A stretch of DNA of 64,000 bases from Streptomyces coelicoflavus (GCF_003112555.1 NZ_BEWB01000007.1:372001-436000), one strand, 5' to 3'. Shown: positions 9,101 to 19,016, counted from the stretch's first letter. Made by a program: numbers and translations. The notes: generated by a model not told the origin, from the letters alone.

Positions 9101-12100
9101 CGACGTACTGGTGACCGCGCTCGCCGTCGCCCTGGCCCGACGGCGCCGCGACCTCGGCCAGGACCAGACCTTCGCGCACATCGAACTCGAGGGCCACGGC
9201 CGCGAGCCACGCTTCGTCGCCCCCTCCGCCGGCTTCGAACCGGAACTCTCCAGAACCGTCGGCTGGTTCACCACCCTCTTCCCGGTGACCGTCGACCCCG
9301 GCCCGGCCACCGACCCCACCGCACCCGACTACCTGGCCGCCGCCCTCAAGGCGGTCAAGGAAGACCTCGCGCGCGTCCCGGACAACGGCGTCTCCTACGG
9401 CGCCCTGCGCCATCTGGCCCAGGTCGCCTTCGACGCCCCCGCACCCCAGGTGCTCTTCAACTACCTGGGCCGCTTCGACGCCGGCTCGTCGGACGACTGG
9501 CAACTGGCCCGCACCACCGGACAACTGGGAGAGAGGCGCGACCCGCGCATGCGCCTGCCCCGCGCCCTGGAATTCAACGCGATCGCCGAACCCGGCCCCA
9601 CCGGCGGGTACGAACTGGTCACCGCCATCTCCTGGCCCGACGGCGTGTTCACCGACGCGGACATCGCGACCCTCGGCACCTACTACCAGGAGGCGCTCAC
9701 CGGGCTGGCCGCGCTGGAGAGCGGCGGCCACTCGCCCAGCGACTTCCGCCCGCTGTCCCTCACCCAGGCCGACGTCGACGCCCTGGACGGCCCGGCGCTG
9801 CGCGACATCCTCCCCCTGACGCCGTTGCAGGAGGGCCTCTACTTCCACTCGGTCTACGACGACGAAGCCACCGGCAGCTACGTCGAACAGCAACTGCTCA
9901 CGCTGGACGGCGAGGTGGACCCCGGCCGGCTGGCAGCGGCGGCCACCCGTCTGCTCACCCTCCACCCGAACCTGGCGGCACGCTTCGTGGCCCTCGCCGA
10001 CGGGCGCGTCGTCTCCGTGCTGGAGAGCGGGGCCGAGGCGCCCTTCACCGTGCTGGACCGCCCCGGCATCACGGACGACGAGATCCGCGCCCACGCCGAG
10101 CGCGACCGCCGCGCCGGATTCGACCTGGCCGCCGGCCCGCTGATGCGCTGCACACTGATCCACGCCGGAGCCGGCCGGCACGTCCTGGTGCAGACGGTGC
10201 ACCACATCGTCGCCGACGGCTGGTCGGTGCCGCCCATGCTGCGCACCCTGCTGGCCGAGTACCACTCGCCCGGTTCCGGGTACGCCCTCGGCGGCTTCCC
10301 CGACCACGTACGCCGCCTCGCGGCGCGCGACGACGAGACGAGCGACCGGGTGTGGGACGGGCAACTGGCCGGACTCCCCGGCCCGTCGCTGATCGCCGAC
10401 GGACGCGCACCCTCCGCGCACTTCGCCGACATCGCCGCGCCGGCGGACACCGACGTCGACGCGGCGGCCCGGTCGGCCGGTGTGCCGCTGAGCGTCGCCG
10501 TGCACAGCGCCTGGGCGCTCACGCTGGGCGGCATCCTGCACAGCGACGACGTCGTGTTCGGCTCCACGGTGTCCGGCCGCGACGCGGACGTGCCCGGCAT
10601 CGAGGACATGGTGGGCCTGTTCATCAACACGGTGCCCCTGCGCGCCCGCTGGACCGCCACCACGACCGCGGGAGAACTCCTCGCCTCCGTCCGGGCGCAC
10701 CAGAGCGCGGTACTGCCGCACCAGCACGTCTCGCTGGCACGCATCACCCGCCGGGCCGGCGCCGGTGCGCTCTTCGACACCCTGGTCGTCTTCGACGTGG
10801 CGACCGACGTGCACGCGCTGCGGCGACCCGGCGACACCCTCGTCGTCACCGGCATCGTCAACGAGGGCGCCCCCCACTACCCGCTGACCCTGGTGGTGGA
10901 GCGCACCCCCGACGGCGGCCCGCGCTTCAACCTCATCCACGACGCGGAGCTGCTGAGGGAGAGCGACGTCCGCGAGATCCTGCGCACGTTCACGCGGAAC
11001 CTCACCGGACTGCTCACCCGGCCGGAAGCCCCCGTCGCCGACCTGGCGTCCGGGGGCGGTGGGCACGTCGAGCCGGTCGCCCCCGCCACCCTGGGTGAAC
11101 TGCTCGCCGCCGCGGCGCACCGTGACCCGGCCGCCACCGCGGTCACCCAGTGCGCCCTCGACGGCAGCACCCGCTCCCTGACCTACGGCGAACTGACCGA
11201 ACGGAGCGACGGGCTGGCCGCCGTACTGCGTGCGGCCGGTGTCGGTCCCGGCCGGCGGGTCGCCGTCGCCGTGCCGCGCTCCGTCGAGCAGGTGGTCGCC
11301 CTGGTAGCCGTCGTCGGGGCGGGCGGCGCCTACGTACCGCTGGACCTGGCGTACCCGGACGAACGCCTCGAGTACGTCCTCGCCGACTCCGCCCCGCAGG
11401 TCGTTCTCGTGGAAGCCGAGCACCGCGACCGGTTCACCCGGCTGCTGGCCCGCGCGGGCGTGCCGGCCCGCGTGCTGGTACCGGGGGAGGAGCACGCGCC
11501 CACCGTCGCGGGGCCCGCACCCGCGGCCCGGTGGCAGGACCCCGCGTACGTGATCTACACGTCCGGCTCGACCGGCCGGCCCAAGGGGGTCGTCGTCCCG
11601 CACTCGAGTGTGGTGACCCTGCTCGCCCGCACCCGGCCCGCGATGGCCTTCGGCCCGGACGACGTGTGGGTCCAGTTCCACTCCTTCTCCTTCGACTTCG
11701 CCGTCTGGGAGCTGTGGGGCGCACTCACCCACGGCGCCGAGCTGCTGGTGCCGGAGTACGCTCTGACCCGTTCCCCGGTCGACTTCCACCGCCTGGTCCG
11801 CGAGCGCGGGGTGACGGTGCTCAACCAGACCCCGTCGGCCTTCCACCGCTTCGCCGAGGCCGACCGGCACGCGGGCGAGCCGCTGCCCGCACTGCGCCGG
11901 ATCGTCTTCGGCGGCGAGGCGCTGGACCTCGGGCGGCTGCGCGACTGGGTCGAGCGGCACGGCACCGACGCGCCCGAGCTGGTCAACATGTACGGCATCA
12001 CCGAGACCACCGTCCACGTCACCCACCGGGTGCTGACCGCCGCCGACTTCGCTCCCGGCGCCGTCGGCACCAGCCCCGTCGGCGGCCCGGTCCCGGGCCT

Positions 12101-15100
12101 CGTCACCCACCTGCTCGACGACCGGCTCCGGCCGGTGCCGCCCGGCCGGGTGGGCGCCATCTACGTCGCAGGTGACCAGGTGTCCCTCGGCTACCTGGGC
12201 AGGCCGGGGCTGACCGCGGGCAGGTTCGTCGCGAATCCGTTCCGGGCGGACGGCTCCCGCATGTACCACACGGGCGACCTGGCCCGCCGGACGTTCGACG
12301 GCGAGCTGGAGTTCGTCGGCCGCGCCGACGACCAGGTGCAGCTGAAGGGGTTCCGCATCGAGCCGGGCGAGGTGGAGTCCGCGATCCGCGACCTCGACGG
12401 CGTGGTCGACGCCGCGGTCACCGTGGCGGACAGCGAGGACCACCTGGTCGCACACGTCGTGGGCCGGGTGCCCGCGGACCTCACGGCGCTCCTGGCCTCG
12501 AAACTGCCCGCGCACATGGTGCCGGGCCGGGTGCTGCCCGTGGACGCACTGCCGCTGACGGTCAACGGCAAGCTGGACCGCAGGGCGCTCACCGAGCGCG
12601 CGGCGCCGGCCCCGGCGGTGAGCGGCGGTACCGCCGTCGGTGGTGCGGCGAGCAGCGGCGTAGCGGACAGCGGCGCGCCGGACGGCCGGGACGGCTCCGC
12701 GCTCGCCGCGGTCGTCGGCATCTTCGCCGAGGCACTGCCCGGCTCCACCCCGGACGCCGACACCGACTTCTTCGCCGCCGGAGGCGACAGCATCGTCGCC
12801 ATCACCGTCATCAACCGGGCCAGGGCACTCGGCCTGCCGATCGCACCCCGCGACGTGTTCCTGCTCCGCACCCCCCGCGCACTCGCCGAGCACCTGGACA
12901 CCCGCGCTTCCGAAGCCACGCCACCCGCCCCCGCCCCCCACGAGGACGGCCCGCTGCCGCCCACACCGATCATCCTGCGCCAGCGGCGACTGGGCGGATC
13001 CCTCGCCCGGTTCGCCCAGGCCAGAACGCTCACGGCACCCGACGGGACCGGCTTCGCCGACGCGGAGCGCGCCGCGCGGGCCGTCGTCGCCACCCACCCG
13101 GCGCTGCGACTGCGCCTGCGCGTCGACCACGGGGCGTGGTCCCTGCGCACGGAACCCGCCCGCGAGGTCACCGTCGCCCGCGCGGCCGGCACCGACACGA
13201 CGACCGCGGCCGACGAAGCGGCCGGCCGGCTCGATCCCGAGACCGGCGGCGTCATCGCCTTCACCTGGCTGGAGGCGAGCCGCACCCTCGTGGTGGCCGT
13301 GCACCACCTCGCCGTCGACGCCGTGTCCTGGCTGATCCTGCTGGACGACCTGGCCGACGCCATGCGCGGTGCGGCCCTGGCACCGCCGACCACGTCCTAC
13401 GCCGACTACGCCCGAGCGCTCACCCACCGGTCCGCCCAGGAGACCGACGGCCTGGCCCGCTGGCTCACCACGCTCCAGGCCCCCGCACCGCTGCCCGCCG
13501 CCGGGAACCCGCGCGAGCGGACGGCGGTACTCGCCCCCGAGGCGAGCGCCCGCGTCACGCGCACCGCGCCCGGCGCACTCGGCGTCGGTCTCACCGAACT
13601 GCTGTGCGGCGCACTGCGCGTCGCGCTGACCCGCATCCAGCCGGCGCCCACGGACCTGGCGGTCGATCTGGAACGGCACGGCAGGGTCCCGGCCCTCGAC
13701 CACCACGACTACACCCGCACCGTCGGCTGGTTCACGTCCATCGCGCCGGTACGGCTCACCGCGCACACCGACCCCGTCGCCGCGGCCCGCGAGGTCGCCG
13801 AACACCAGCCGGACGAGCGCGCGCACGCCGACTACGGCGGACTGAGGTACCTCAACCCGCAGACCGCCCCGCTGCTCGCCGCCACCCACCACCCGCAGGT
13901 CCTGTTCAACTACCTGGGCCGCGGCGCCGAGTCGGAGGCACCGCGGATCACCGGTGGCGACGCGGGCAGCCCGTACGCCGTCGAGGTGAACGCGTGGACC
14001 GACGCCGCCACCGGCAGCCTGCACGCGGCCTTCACCCTCGCCGAGGGCGTCCCCGACGAGATCACCGGGCACTGGCACCGCGCGCTGCAACACATCGCGG
14101 ACGCCGCCGCGACGGCCGAGCGCACCGCACCGGTCACCCCCCTCCAGCGCGGGCTGTACTTCCAGGCCCAGCTGACGGGCCCGGCGGGACACTACGTCGC
14201 CCAGAGCTGGTTCACCTTCGAACAACGCCTGGACACCGACGCGTTGTCCCGGGCGATGGCACACGTGCTCGCACGGCACCCGGCCGCGGGCGCGGGCTTC
14301 ACCACGGACGAGGACGGGAACCCCGTCCAGGTCCTCGCCGCGGGACGCCGGGCCGACGTGCGCACGGCCGAAGCGGCGACCGACGCGGAGGCGGAAGCCC
14401 TGCGGCTCAGGGACCGGGAGGCGGGGTTCGATCCCGGCGAACCGCCGCTGATCCGGCTGACCGTGGTCCGCCTGCCCGGCGACCGGGACGGACTGCTGCT
14501 CAGCTACCACCTGCTGCTGTGGGACGGCTGGTCCCGCGAGATCGTGCTGCGCGACCTGTTCGACGCCTACCGCGCCGTCCTCGAGGGCACGCCCCTGGAC
14601 GCCGCACCGGCCGACCCGGGCTTCGAGGACCACGCGAGGGCCCTCGCCGCGAAGGACCCGGCCGCCTCCGAACGCTTCTGGGCGCGGCACCTCGCCGGAC
14701 TGCCCGGCCCGACCCTGCTCGCCGGACCGGCGCCCTCCCTGCCCGACGGCCTGCCGCGTGCGCTCGTGCGGACGCTGACCACCGGGCAGTCGGACGCCCT
14801 GCGGGAGGCGGCCCGGACCCACGGCGTCACCCTGAACACCGTACTGACCGGCGCCTTCGGCCTCCTCCTCGGCGCCCGCACCGGCCGCGCCGACGCCGTC
14901 TTCGGCGTGACCGTCTCCGGCCGGGAGGGCGAAGGACTGGCCGACGTCGTCGGCGTCCTGCTCAACACCGTGCCCATGTGGACGCGGGCCCGGCCGCACG
15001 ACACGGTCCGCGCCTACCTGTCGGCCGTACAGGCGGCCCGGGTCGAGGCCATGGAGCACGAGCACCTCGGGCTCGGCGAGATCCAGCGGGCCGGCGGCCA

Positions 15101-17198
15101 CGACACACTGTTCGACAACCTGTTCGTCCTCCAGAACTTCCTGGACCTGGACGCCTTCGCCGAGATGAACGCCCGGCACGGCATCACCTCGGTGCGGGCC
15201 GACGACTCGACCCACTATCCGTTCACGTGGGTGGTCACCCCCGGCGACCGGCTCACCGTCAAACTCGAGTACCGCGACCACGACACCGCCGGCGCCCGCG
15301 GCCTCCTCGACGATTACCTGCGCGTGCTCGACGACCTGACCGGGGCCGCCGGACCCACGGGGACGATCGGGGCTCTTCCCGGCCCGGCCCCCGCGCCCGA
15401 GCCCGCCGAACGCACCGACATCGGCACGGACACCGTCGTGGACCGCTTCGACCGGGCGGCCGACCGCGCCCCGCGACGGACGGCGCTCGTCGCCCACGGC
15501 TCGGCCATGACCTTCGCCGAACTCAGGGACCGCAGCCGGGCACTGGCGGGTGTGCTCGTCCGGCGCGGCATCGGCCCGGAGACGACGGTGGGCCTCGCGA
15601 TCCCGCGCTCCCTCGACTCGATCGTGGCGCTCTTCGCCGTACTGCGCACCGGCGCCGCGTACGTGCCGCTGGAACTGGACCACCCCGACGAGCGGATCGC
15701 CGCGATCGTCGAGGACGCCCGACCGGACGCCGTACTCACCCTGAGTACCGTGGCGCACCGCCTCACCGGCGCCGTCGGCCTGATCGAGCTGGACCGTCCG
15801 CTGCCCGGGGCCGAGCCGTTCGTGACGTTCGCGCCGGACGACCCGCACCGGCTGCGGCACCCCGCGTACACGATCTACACCTCCGGCTCGACCGGCCGGC
15901 CCAAGGGCGTGGTGACCGAGTACGCCGGACTCACCAACATGCTCGTCAACCACCAGCGGCGGATCTTCGAACCGGTCCTGGCGGCGCACGGCCACCGGAC
16001 CTTCCGCATCGCCCACACCGTGTCGTTCGCCTTCGACATGTCGTGGGAGGAACTGCTCTGGCTCGCCGACGGCCACGAGGTGCACATCTGCGACGAGGAA
16101 CTGCGCCGCGACGCACCCAGGCTGGTCGACTACTGCCTGGAGCACGGGATCGACGTCGTCAACGTCACCCCGACCTACGCGCAGCAACTGGTCGCCGAGG
16201 GACTGCTCGCCGACCCGGACCGCCGGCCCGCGCTGGTGCTGCTCGGCGGCGAGGCCGTCACCCCGGCACTGTGGACACGGCTCGCCGAGACCGAGGGCAC
16301 CGTCGGCTACAACCTGTACGGGCCCACCGAGTACACCATCAACACCCTCGGCGTCGGCACCTTCGAGTGCCCGGACCCGGTGGTCGGGGTCGCGATCGAC
16401 AACACGGACGTGTACGTCCTGGACCCGTGGCTGCGCCCCGTGCCCGACGGCGTCCCCGGCGAACTGTACGTCGCGGGCGTCGGCATCGCCCGCGGCTACC
16501 TCGGGCAGCCCGCCCAGACCGCGCACCGCTTCGTCGCCTGCCCCTTCGGCGCACCCGGCGAGCGCATGTACCGCACCGGCGACCTGGCGGTGCGGCGGCC
16601 GGACGGGAACCTGGCCTACCTCGGCCGCACCGACCAGCAGGTCAAGATCCGCGGCCACCGGGTCGAACTCGGCGAGGTCGAGGCCGTGTTCGCCGCGCAC
16701 CCGGCGGTCCGGTTCGCCGCCGCCGTCGCCCAGCCCGACCCGCAGGTCGACGGCGCCCACCGGCTGGCCGCCTACCTGGTGCTGGACGGTGCCGACCTGG
16801 CCGAGGTCGCCGCCGAAGTGGGTGCCGCACTCCCGGACTTCCTCCGTCCCACGCACTACGCCCGGGTCGACGGCATCCCGCTCACCGTGAACGGGAAGGC
16901 AGACACCAAGGCGCTCCCGGAGGCCAAGCCGCTGGGCGCGCTGACCACGGCGGGGGAGCGGCCCCCGGAGACGGAGACCGAGACCACGGTGTGCGAACTC
17001 TTCGCCGAGGCACTGGACCTGGACGACGACGAGGTGAGCGCAGTGAGCGACTTCGTGGCCCTCGGCGGCCACTCCATGCTGGCGGTGCGGCTGACCGGGC
17101 TGCTCCGCCGGGAGTACGGTCCAGTGATCACCATCCGCGATCTGTTCACCCTGCGAACCCCGGAAGCGATTGCCCGCCACCTCGATGACCACTCCTGA
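6198..17198 (+). CDS. cchH: Trimodular coelichelin-type NRPS (A-PCP-E / C-A-PCP-E / C-A-PCP)
   Basis: Protein of 3666 residues. Approximate order: A1 (core TSGSTG near 286), PCP1 (GGDSI near 675), E1 (HHVVIDG near 858), C2 (HHIVADG near 1335), A2 (near 1788), PCP2 (GGDSI near 2195), E2 (HHLAVDAVSW near 2369), C3 (near 2650, active site YHLLLWDGW), A3 (near 3228), PCP3 (GGHS near 3622). There is no thioesterase. Residues I aligned by eye to the ten-residue specificity code read D-I-N-Y-W-G-G-I-G-K (A1, formyl-hydroxyornithine), D-F-W-N-V-G-M-V-H-K (A2, threonine) and D-M-E-N-L-G-L-I-N-K (A3, hydroxyornithine). These match published CchH codes. Coelichelin is a tetrapeptide, so module 1 must act twice. 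Start ATG 6198 or 6201. Confidence 0.97.
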   Translation: MMEPTASLVRLSLGQLTDIRRRTGDFSDRVVAEACAVGLSYWASGSSPAGLDLTAGTLFTDVLAWVDNGGTAPDGWGVGADGRSITLPDGGAPAGVQLALDDLADFPDRPLGTIGPSGPAQRLENLARWHDTDADRARPTLVEMFREQARARPDAVAVVDDRRTLTYRQADELSAQLAHHLIARGVTAEDVVGISLERSADMVIALLGVLRAGGAFVPLDPHWPAERRAVVVQDARVVVQLNPSGEHAPNEPEAVAVDLGDWRFADHPTEGPEVPLPGDALAYVIFTSGSTGRPKGAMIRHEAISERLLWQIHEILGFGHDDASLFKAPLSFDISVNEIFLPLVSGGRLVVLRPGGERDPHHLLGVIAEQRVTFTYLVSSMLDVLLEMAGDSGRLDSLRHVWCGGEVLTPELYERFRARLDIPLYHGYGPAETTIGVSHVVYRGAAERLSTSIGRANPNTRLYVLDDELRPVPVGVGGELYAGGLLLGRGYVNAPGLTASRFVANPFANDGSRLYRTGDLARFAPDGSLDFLGRADNQVKIRGMRLEIEDVEVGLAEHPGVRHTCVVAKKNPAGGTYLVGYVIPAAGHEELRPDDVRTWAGAHMVEYMVPAHVVVMTQFPLTANGKLDRDALPEPVVGTPSAVPPATDEERAVCAAVAALLHLDEVGVDQDFFRLGGDSILAMSLLSALRDAGLHVTAGQIFTHSTVGALAAVASREDTTTVDHRDVPTGPVVGSPVVQWLGQTTDAVDGFFQSVVLNTPAGLTAGALDAVLAAVVRRHPMLRARLVRGERWGFDIPDVDTKADTDTGGAPAAHLWQTSDRPLEECIALAAEGLDPEGGAMLRAVWRRETRHLVVVVHHVVIDGVSWRVLMEDLATAWRRFTSGTPVELPSSGTSFRRWTQLLERAAFDADGACFRRPLPGPDEPLGRRAPTPDDTVARERVRTVPVDARTTAALLGETPAKFHAGVNDVLVTALAVALARRRRDLGQDQTFAHIELEGHGREPRFVAPSAGFEPELSRTVGWFTTLFPVTVDPGPATDPTAPDYLAAALKAVKEDLARVPDNGVSYGALRHLAQVAFDAPAPQVLFNYLGRFDAGSSDDWQLARTTGQLGERRDPRMRLPRALEFNAIAEPGPTGGYELVTAISWPDGVFTDADIATLGTYYQEALTGLAALESGGHSPSDFRPLSLTQADVDALDGPALRDILPLTPLQEGLYFHSVYDDEATGSYVEQQLLTLDGEVDPGRLAAAATRLLTLHPNLAARFVALADGRVVSVLESGAEAPFTVLDRPGITDDEIRAHAERDRRAGFDLAAGPLMRCTLIHAGAGRHVLVQTVHHIVADGWSVPPMLRTLLAEYHSPGSGYALGGFPDHVRRLAARDDETSDRVWDGQLAGLPGPSLIADGRAPSAHFADIAAPADTDVDAAARSAGVPLSVAVHSAWALTLGGILHSDDVVFGSTVSGRDADVPGIEDMVGLFINTVPLRARWTATTTAGELLASVRAHQSAVLPHQHVSLARITRRAGAGALFDTLVVFDVATDVHALRRPGDTLVVTGIVNEGAPHYPLTLVVERTPDGGPRFNLIHDAELLRESDVREILRTFTRNLTGLLTRPEAPVADLASGGGGHVEPVAPATLGELLAAAAHRDPAATAVTQCALDGSTRSLTYGELTERSDGLAAVLRAAGVGPGRRVAVAVPRSVEQVVALVAVVGAGGAYVPLDLAYPDERLEYVLADSAPQVVLVEAEHRDRFTRLLARAGVPARVLVPGEEHAPTVAGPAPAARWQDPAYVIYTSGSTGRPKGVVVPHSSVVTLLARTRPAMAFGPDDVWVQFHSFSFDFAVWELWGALTHGAELLVPEYALTRSPVDFHRLVRERGVTVLNQTPSAFHRFAEADRHAGEPLPALRRIVFGGEALDLGRLRDWVERHGTDAPELVNMYGITETTVHVTHRVLTAADFAPGAVGTSPVGGPVPGLVTHLLDDRLRPVPPGRVGAIYVAGDQVSLGYLGRPGLTAGRFVANPFRADGSRMYHTGDLARRTFDGELEFVGRADDQVQLKGFRIEPGEVESAIRDLDGVVDAAVTVADSEDHLVAHVVGRVPADLTALLASKLPAHMVPGRVLPVDALPLTVNGKLDRRALTERAAPAPAVSGGTAVGGAASSGVADSGAPDGRDGSALAAVVGIFAEALPGSTPDADTDFFAAGGDSIVAITVINRARALGLPIAPRDVFLLRTPRALAEHLDTRASEATPPAPAPHEDGPLPPTPIILRQRRLGGSLARFAQARTLTAPDGTGFADAERAARAVVATHPALRLRLRVDHGAWSLRTEPAREVTVARAAGTDTTTAADEAAGRLDPETGGVIAFTWLEASRTLVVAVHHLAVDAVSWLILLDDLADAMRGAALAPPTTSYADYARALTHRSAQETDGLARWLTTLQAPAPLPAAGNPRERTAVLAPEASARVTRTAPGALGVGLTELLCGALRVALTRIQPAPTDLAVDLERHGRVPALDHHDYTRTVGWFTSIAPVRLTAHTDPVAAAREVAEHQPDERAHADYGGLRYLNPQTAPLLAATHHPQVLFNYLGRGAESEAPRITGGDAGSPYAVEVNAWTDAATGSLHAAFTLAEGVPDEITGHWHRALQHIADAAATAERTAPVTPLQRGLYFQAQLTGPAGHYVAQSWFTFEQRLDTDALSRAMAHVLARHPAAGAGFTTDEDGNPVQVLAAGRRADVRTAEAATDAEAEALRLRDREAGFDPGEPPLIRLTVVRLPGDRDGLLLSYHLLLWDGWSREIVLRDLFDAYRAVLEGTPLDAAPADPGFEDHARALAAKDPAASERFWARHLAGLPGPTLLAGPAPSLPDGLPRALVRTLTTGQSDALREAARTHGVTLNTVLTGAFGLLLGARTGRADAVFGVTVSGREGEGLADVVGVLLNTVPMWTRARPHDTVRAYLSAVQAARVEAMEHEHLGLGEIQRAGGHDTLFDNLFVLQNFLDLDAFAEMNARHGITSVRADDSTHYPFTWVVTPGDRLTVKLEYRDHDTAGARGLLDDYLRVLDDLTGAAGPTGTIGALPGPAPAPEPAERTDIGTDTVVDRFDRAADRAPRRTALVAHGSAMTFAELRDRSRALAGVLVRRGIGPETTVGLAIPRSLDSIVALFAVLRTGAAYVPLELDHPDERIAAIVEDARPDAVLTLSTVAHRLTGAVGLIELDRPLPGAEPFVTFAPDDPHRLRHPAYTIYTSGSTGRPKGVVTEYAGLTNMLVNHQRRIFEPVLAAHGHRTFRIAHTVSFAFDMSWEELLWLADGHEVHICDEELRRDAPRLVDYCLEHGIDVVNVTPTYAQQLVAEGLLADPDRRPALVLLGGEAVTPALWTRLAETEGTVGYNLYGPTEYTINTLGVGTFECPDPVVGVAIDNTDVYVLDPWLRPVPDGVPGELYVAGVGIARGYLGQPAQTAHRFVACPFGAPGERMYRTGDLAVRRPDGNLAYLGRTDQQVKIRGHRVELGEVEAVFAAHPAVRFAAAVAQPDPQVDGAHRLAAYLVLDGADLAEVAAEVGAALPDFLRPTHYARVDGIPLTVNGKADTKALPEAKPLGALTTAGERPPETETETTVCELFAEALDLDDDEVSAVSDFVALGGHSMLAVRLTGLLRREYGPVITIRDLFTLRTPEAIARHLDDHS

Positions 17199-18885
17199 CA
17201 CCCAGCGGCCCCGCGCGGGGTCCGACATCCTCCGTACCGCCCTACGGCGCAACGTCGGCGCGATGGCCTGGGGCACCGTCCTCATGGGCCTCTACCAGGC
17301 CGGTGAGACCGCCTTCCCCATCGCGCTCGGCCTGATCGTCGAACACACCATGCGGCACCGGAGCCCGGAGGCGCTCGGCGTCTCCGTCGCCGCCCTCGCC
17401 GTGATCATCACGACCGTGTCGCTGTCCTGGCGGTTCGGGATGCGGATCCTTCAGAAGGCCAACACGACCGAGGCGCACCGCTGGCGGGTCCGGGTGGCCG
17501 GCGCGGGGCTCCAGCCGGTCGCCGGGGACGTCGACCTCAAGTCCGGCGAGGTGCTGACCATCGCCACCGAGGACGCCGACCAGACCGCCGACATCATCGA
17601 GGTGGTGCCGCTGCTGATCAGCTCGCTGGTGGCGGTCCTGATCGCGGCGGTCGCCCTGGGGCTGGCCGACGTCCGGCTGGGGCTGCTGGTCATCGTGGGG
17701 ACGGTCGCGATCCTGTCGGTCCTGAGCGTGATGTCCAAACGCATCGGCTCCAGCACCCGTGAGCAGCAGGCGCGGGTGGCGCGGGCGGGCGCCAAGGTCG
17801 CCGACCTCATCATCGGCCTGCGTCCGCTGCACGGCTTCGGCGGCAATCACGCGGCGTTCCGCGCCTACCGCCGGGTCAGCACCGACGCGAAGCGCCAGTC
17901 GGTCACCGTCGCCCGGGTCGGCGGCGTCTACGCGGGCACCGCACTCGCCCTCAACGCGGTACTCGCCGCCGCCGTGACCCTCACGGCGGGGTGGCTGGCC
18001 TTCGAGGGGCGGATCAACATCGGTGAACTCGTCATGGCCGTGGGCCTCGCGCAGTTCATCATGGAACCGCTGAAACTCTTCTCGGAGATGCCGAAGTACG
18101 TGATGATCGCGCGCGCCTCCGCCGAGCGGATGGCGCTCGTACTCACCGCACCACCGGTCACGACACCGGGGACGGAGCGGCCGGCCCGGGGCGCCGGCCT
18201 GGAGGTCGACTGCGTCCGCCACGGGACGCTGCGCAAGGTGCGGTTCCGGGTCGCGGCCGGCGAGTTCGTGGCCGTCGCCGCGTACCAGCCGCGCGCCGCG
18301 GCCGACCTCGCGGCGGTCCTCGCCCTGAACGTCCCGCCCGACGCGTACGAGGGCACGGTGCGGGTCGGCGGACGGGACCTCGCGGACCTGGCGGTCGAGG
18401 CGGTCCGTGAGCACCTGCTGGTCAACCCGTACGACGGCGAGATCTTCGCGGGCACCCTGCGCTCCAACATCGACCCCTCCGGCACCAGCCGCACGGTCTC
18501 CGAAGCGGTCGAGGCCTCGATGCTGACCGACGTCGTCGCCCTGCACCGGGAGGGGCTCGACTACGCCGTCCGCGACCGGGGCGCCAACCTCTCCGGAGGC
18601 CAGCGCCAGCGGCTCTCCCTGGCCCGCGCCCTCGCCGCCGACACCGACGTCCTGGTGCTGCGCGACCCGACCACGGCCGTCGACGCGGTCACCGAACAGC
18701 TCATCGCGCGGGGCGTCGCCGAGCTGCGCCGGGGCCGCACCACCCTGGTGATCACCAGCAGCCCCGCCCTGCTGGACGCCGCCGACCGCGTGCTCGTCCT
18801 GGACGACGGCGTCGTCACCGCCGAGGACACCCACCGCCGCCTCCTGGCCACGGACGAGGAGTACCGCCTGGCAGTGACCAGATGA
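17185..18885 (+). CDS. cchI: ABC exporter half-transporter with intact signature but lost Walker A/B
   Basis: Exporter half-subunit of 566 residues, membrane domain then ATPase domain. The signature LSGGQRQRLSLARAL (about 469) is perfect. The expected P-loop region reads VAAYQPRAAADLAA (about 363-376), with no GxxGxGK. Walker B reads VLVLRDPT, so the Mg-binding Asp is Arg and the catalytic Glu is Asp. The switch histidine is Ser (ITSSPAL). It should pair with CchG to give one working ATP site. I chose ATG 17185, which overlaps the NRPS end by 14 bp; a TTG at 17170 lies further upstream. A hairpin terminator follows. Confidence 0.9.
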   Translation: MTTPDTQRPRAGSDILRTALRRNVGAMAWGTVLMGLYQAGETAFPIALGLIVEHTMRHRSPEALGVSVAALAVIITTVSLSWRFGMRILQKANTTEAHRWRVRVAGAGLQPVAGDVDLKSGEVLTIATEDADQTADIIEVVPLLISSLVAVLIAAVALGLADVRLGLLVIVGTVAILSVLSVMSKRIGSSTREQQARVARAGAKVADLIIGLRPLHGFGGNHAAFRAYRRVSTDAKRQSVTVARVGGVYAGTALALNAVLAAAVTLTAGWLAFEGRINIGELVMAVGLAQFIMEPLKLFSEMPKYVMIARASAERMALVLTAPPVTTPGTERPARGAGLEVDCVRHGTLRKVRFRVAAGEFVAVAAYQPRAAADLAAVLALNVPPDAYEGTVRVGGRDLADLAVEAVREHLLVNPYDGEIFAGTLRSNIDPSGTSRTVSEAVEASMLTDVVALHREGLDYAVRDRGANLSGGQRQRLSLARALAADTDVLVLRDPTTAVDAVTEQLIARGVAELRRGRTTLVITSSPALLDAADRVLVLDDGVVTAEDTHRRLLATDEEYRLAVTR

Positions 18886-18913
18886 CCGGCTCGCCCGTTG
18901 AGCAAGTGCCCCC

Positions 18914-18936
18914 GCGCCGGATGTTTGGTCCGGCGC
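18914..18936 (+). terminator. Hairpin terminator after cchI
   Basis: Perfect 8-bp inverted repeat GCGCCGGA / TCCGGCGC with a 7-base loop (tgtttgg), 28 bases after the cchI stop. It probably ends the long siderophore transcript. There is no T-tract, which is common in Streptomyces. Confidence 0.65.
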
Positions 18937-19016
18937 CGACGGGAAAGGGGCTCTGTGATCACCGGAGATGACAATCCGGTGCAAAGCGTGTGGAAAGCAA
19001 CCGCAAGGAGGTATCG

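Noticed and set aside
8247..17285. Open reading frame of 3012 codons on the minus strand opposite the NRPS gene
   Set aside because: A GC-rich coding strand with third-position GC leaves antisense frames open. The translation is Gly/Arg/Val/His low complexity with no domain, while the plus frame has complete NRPS motifs.
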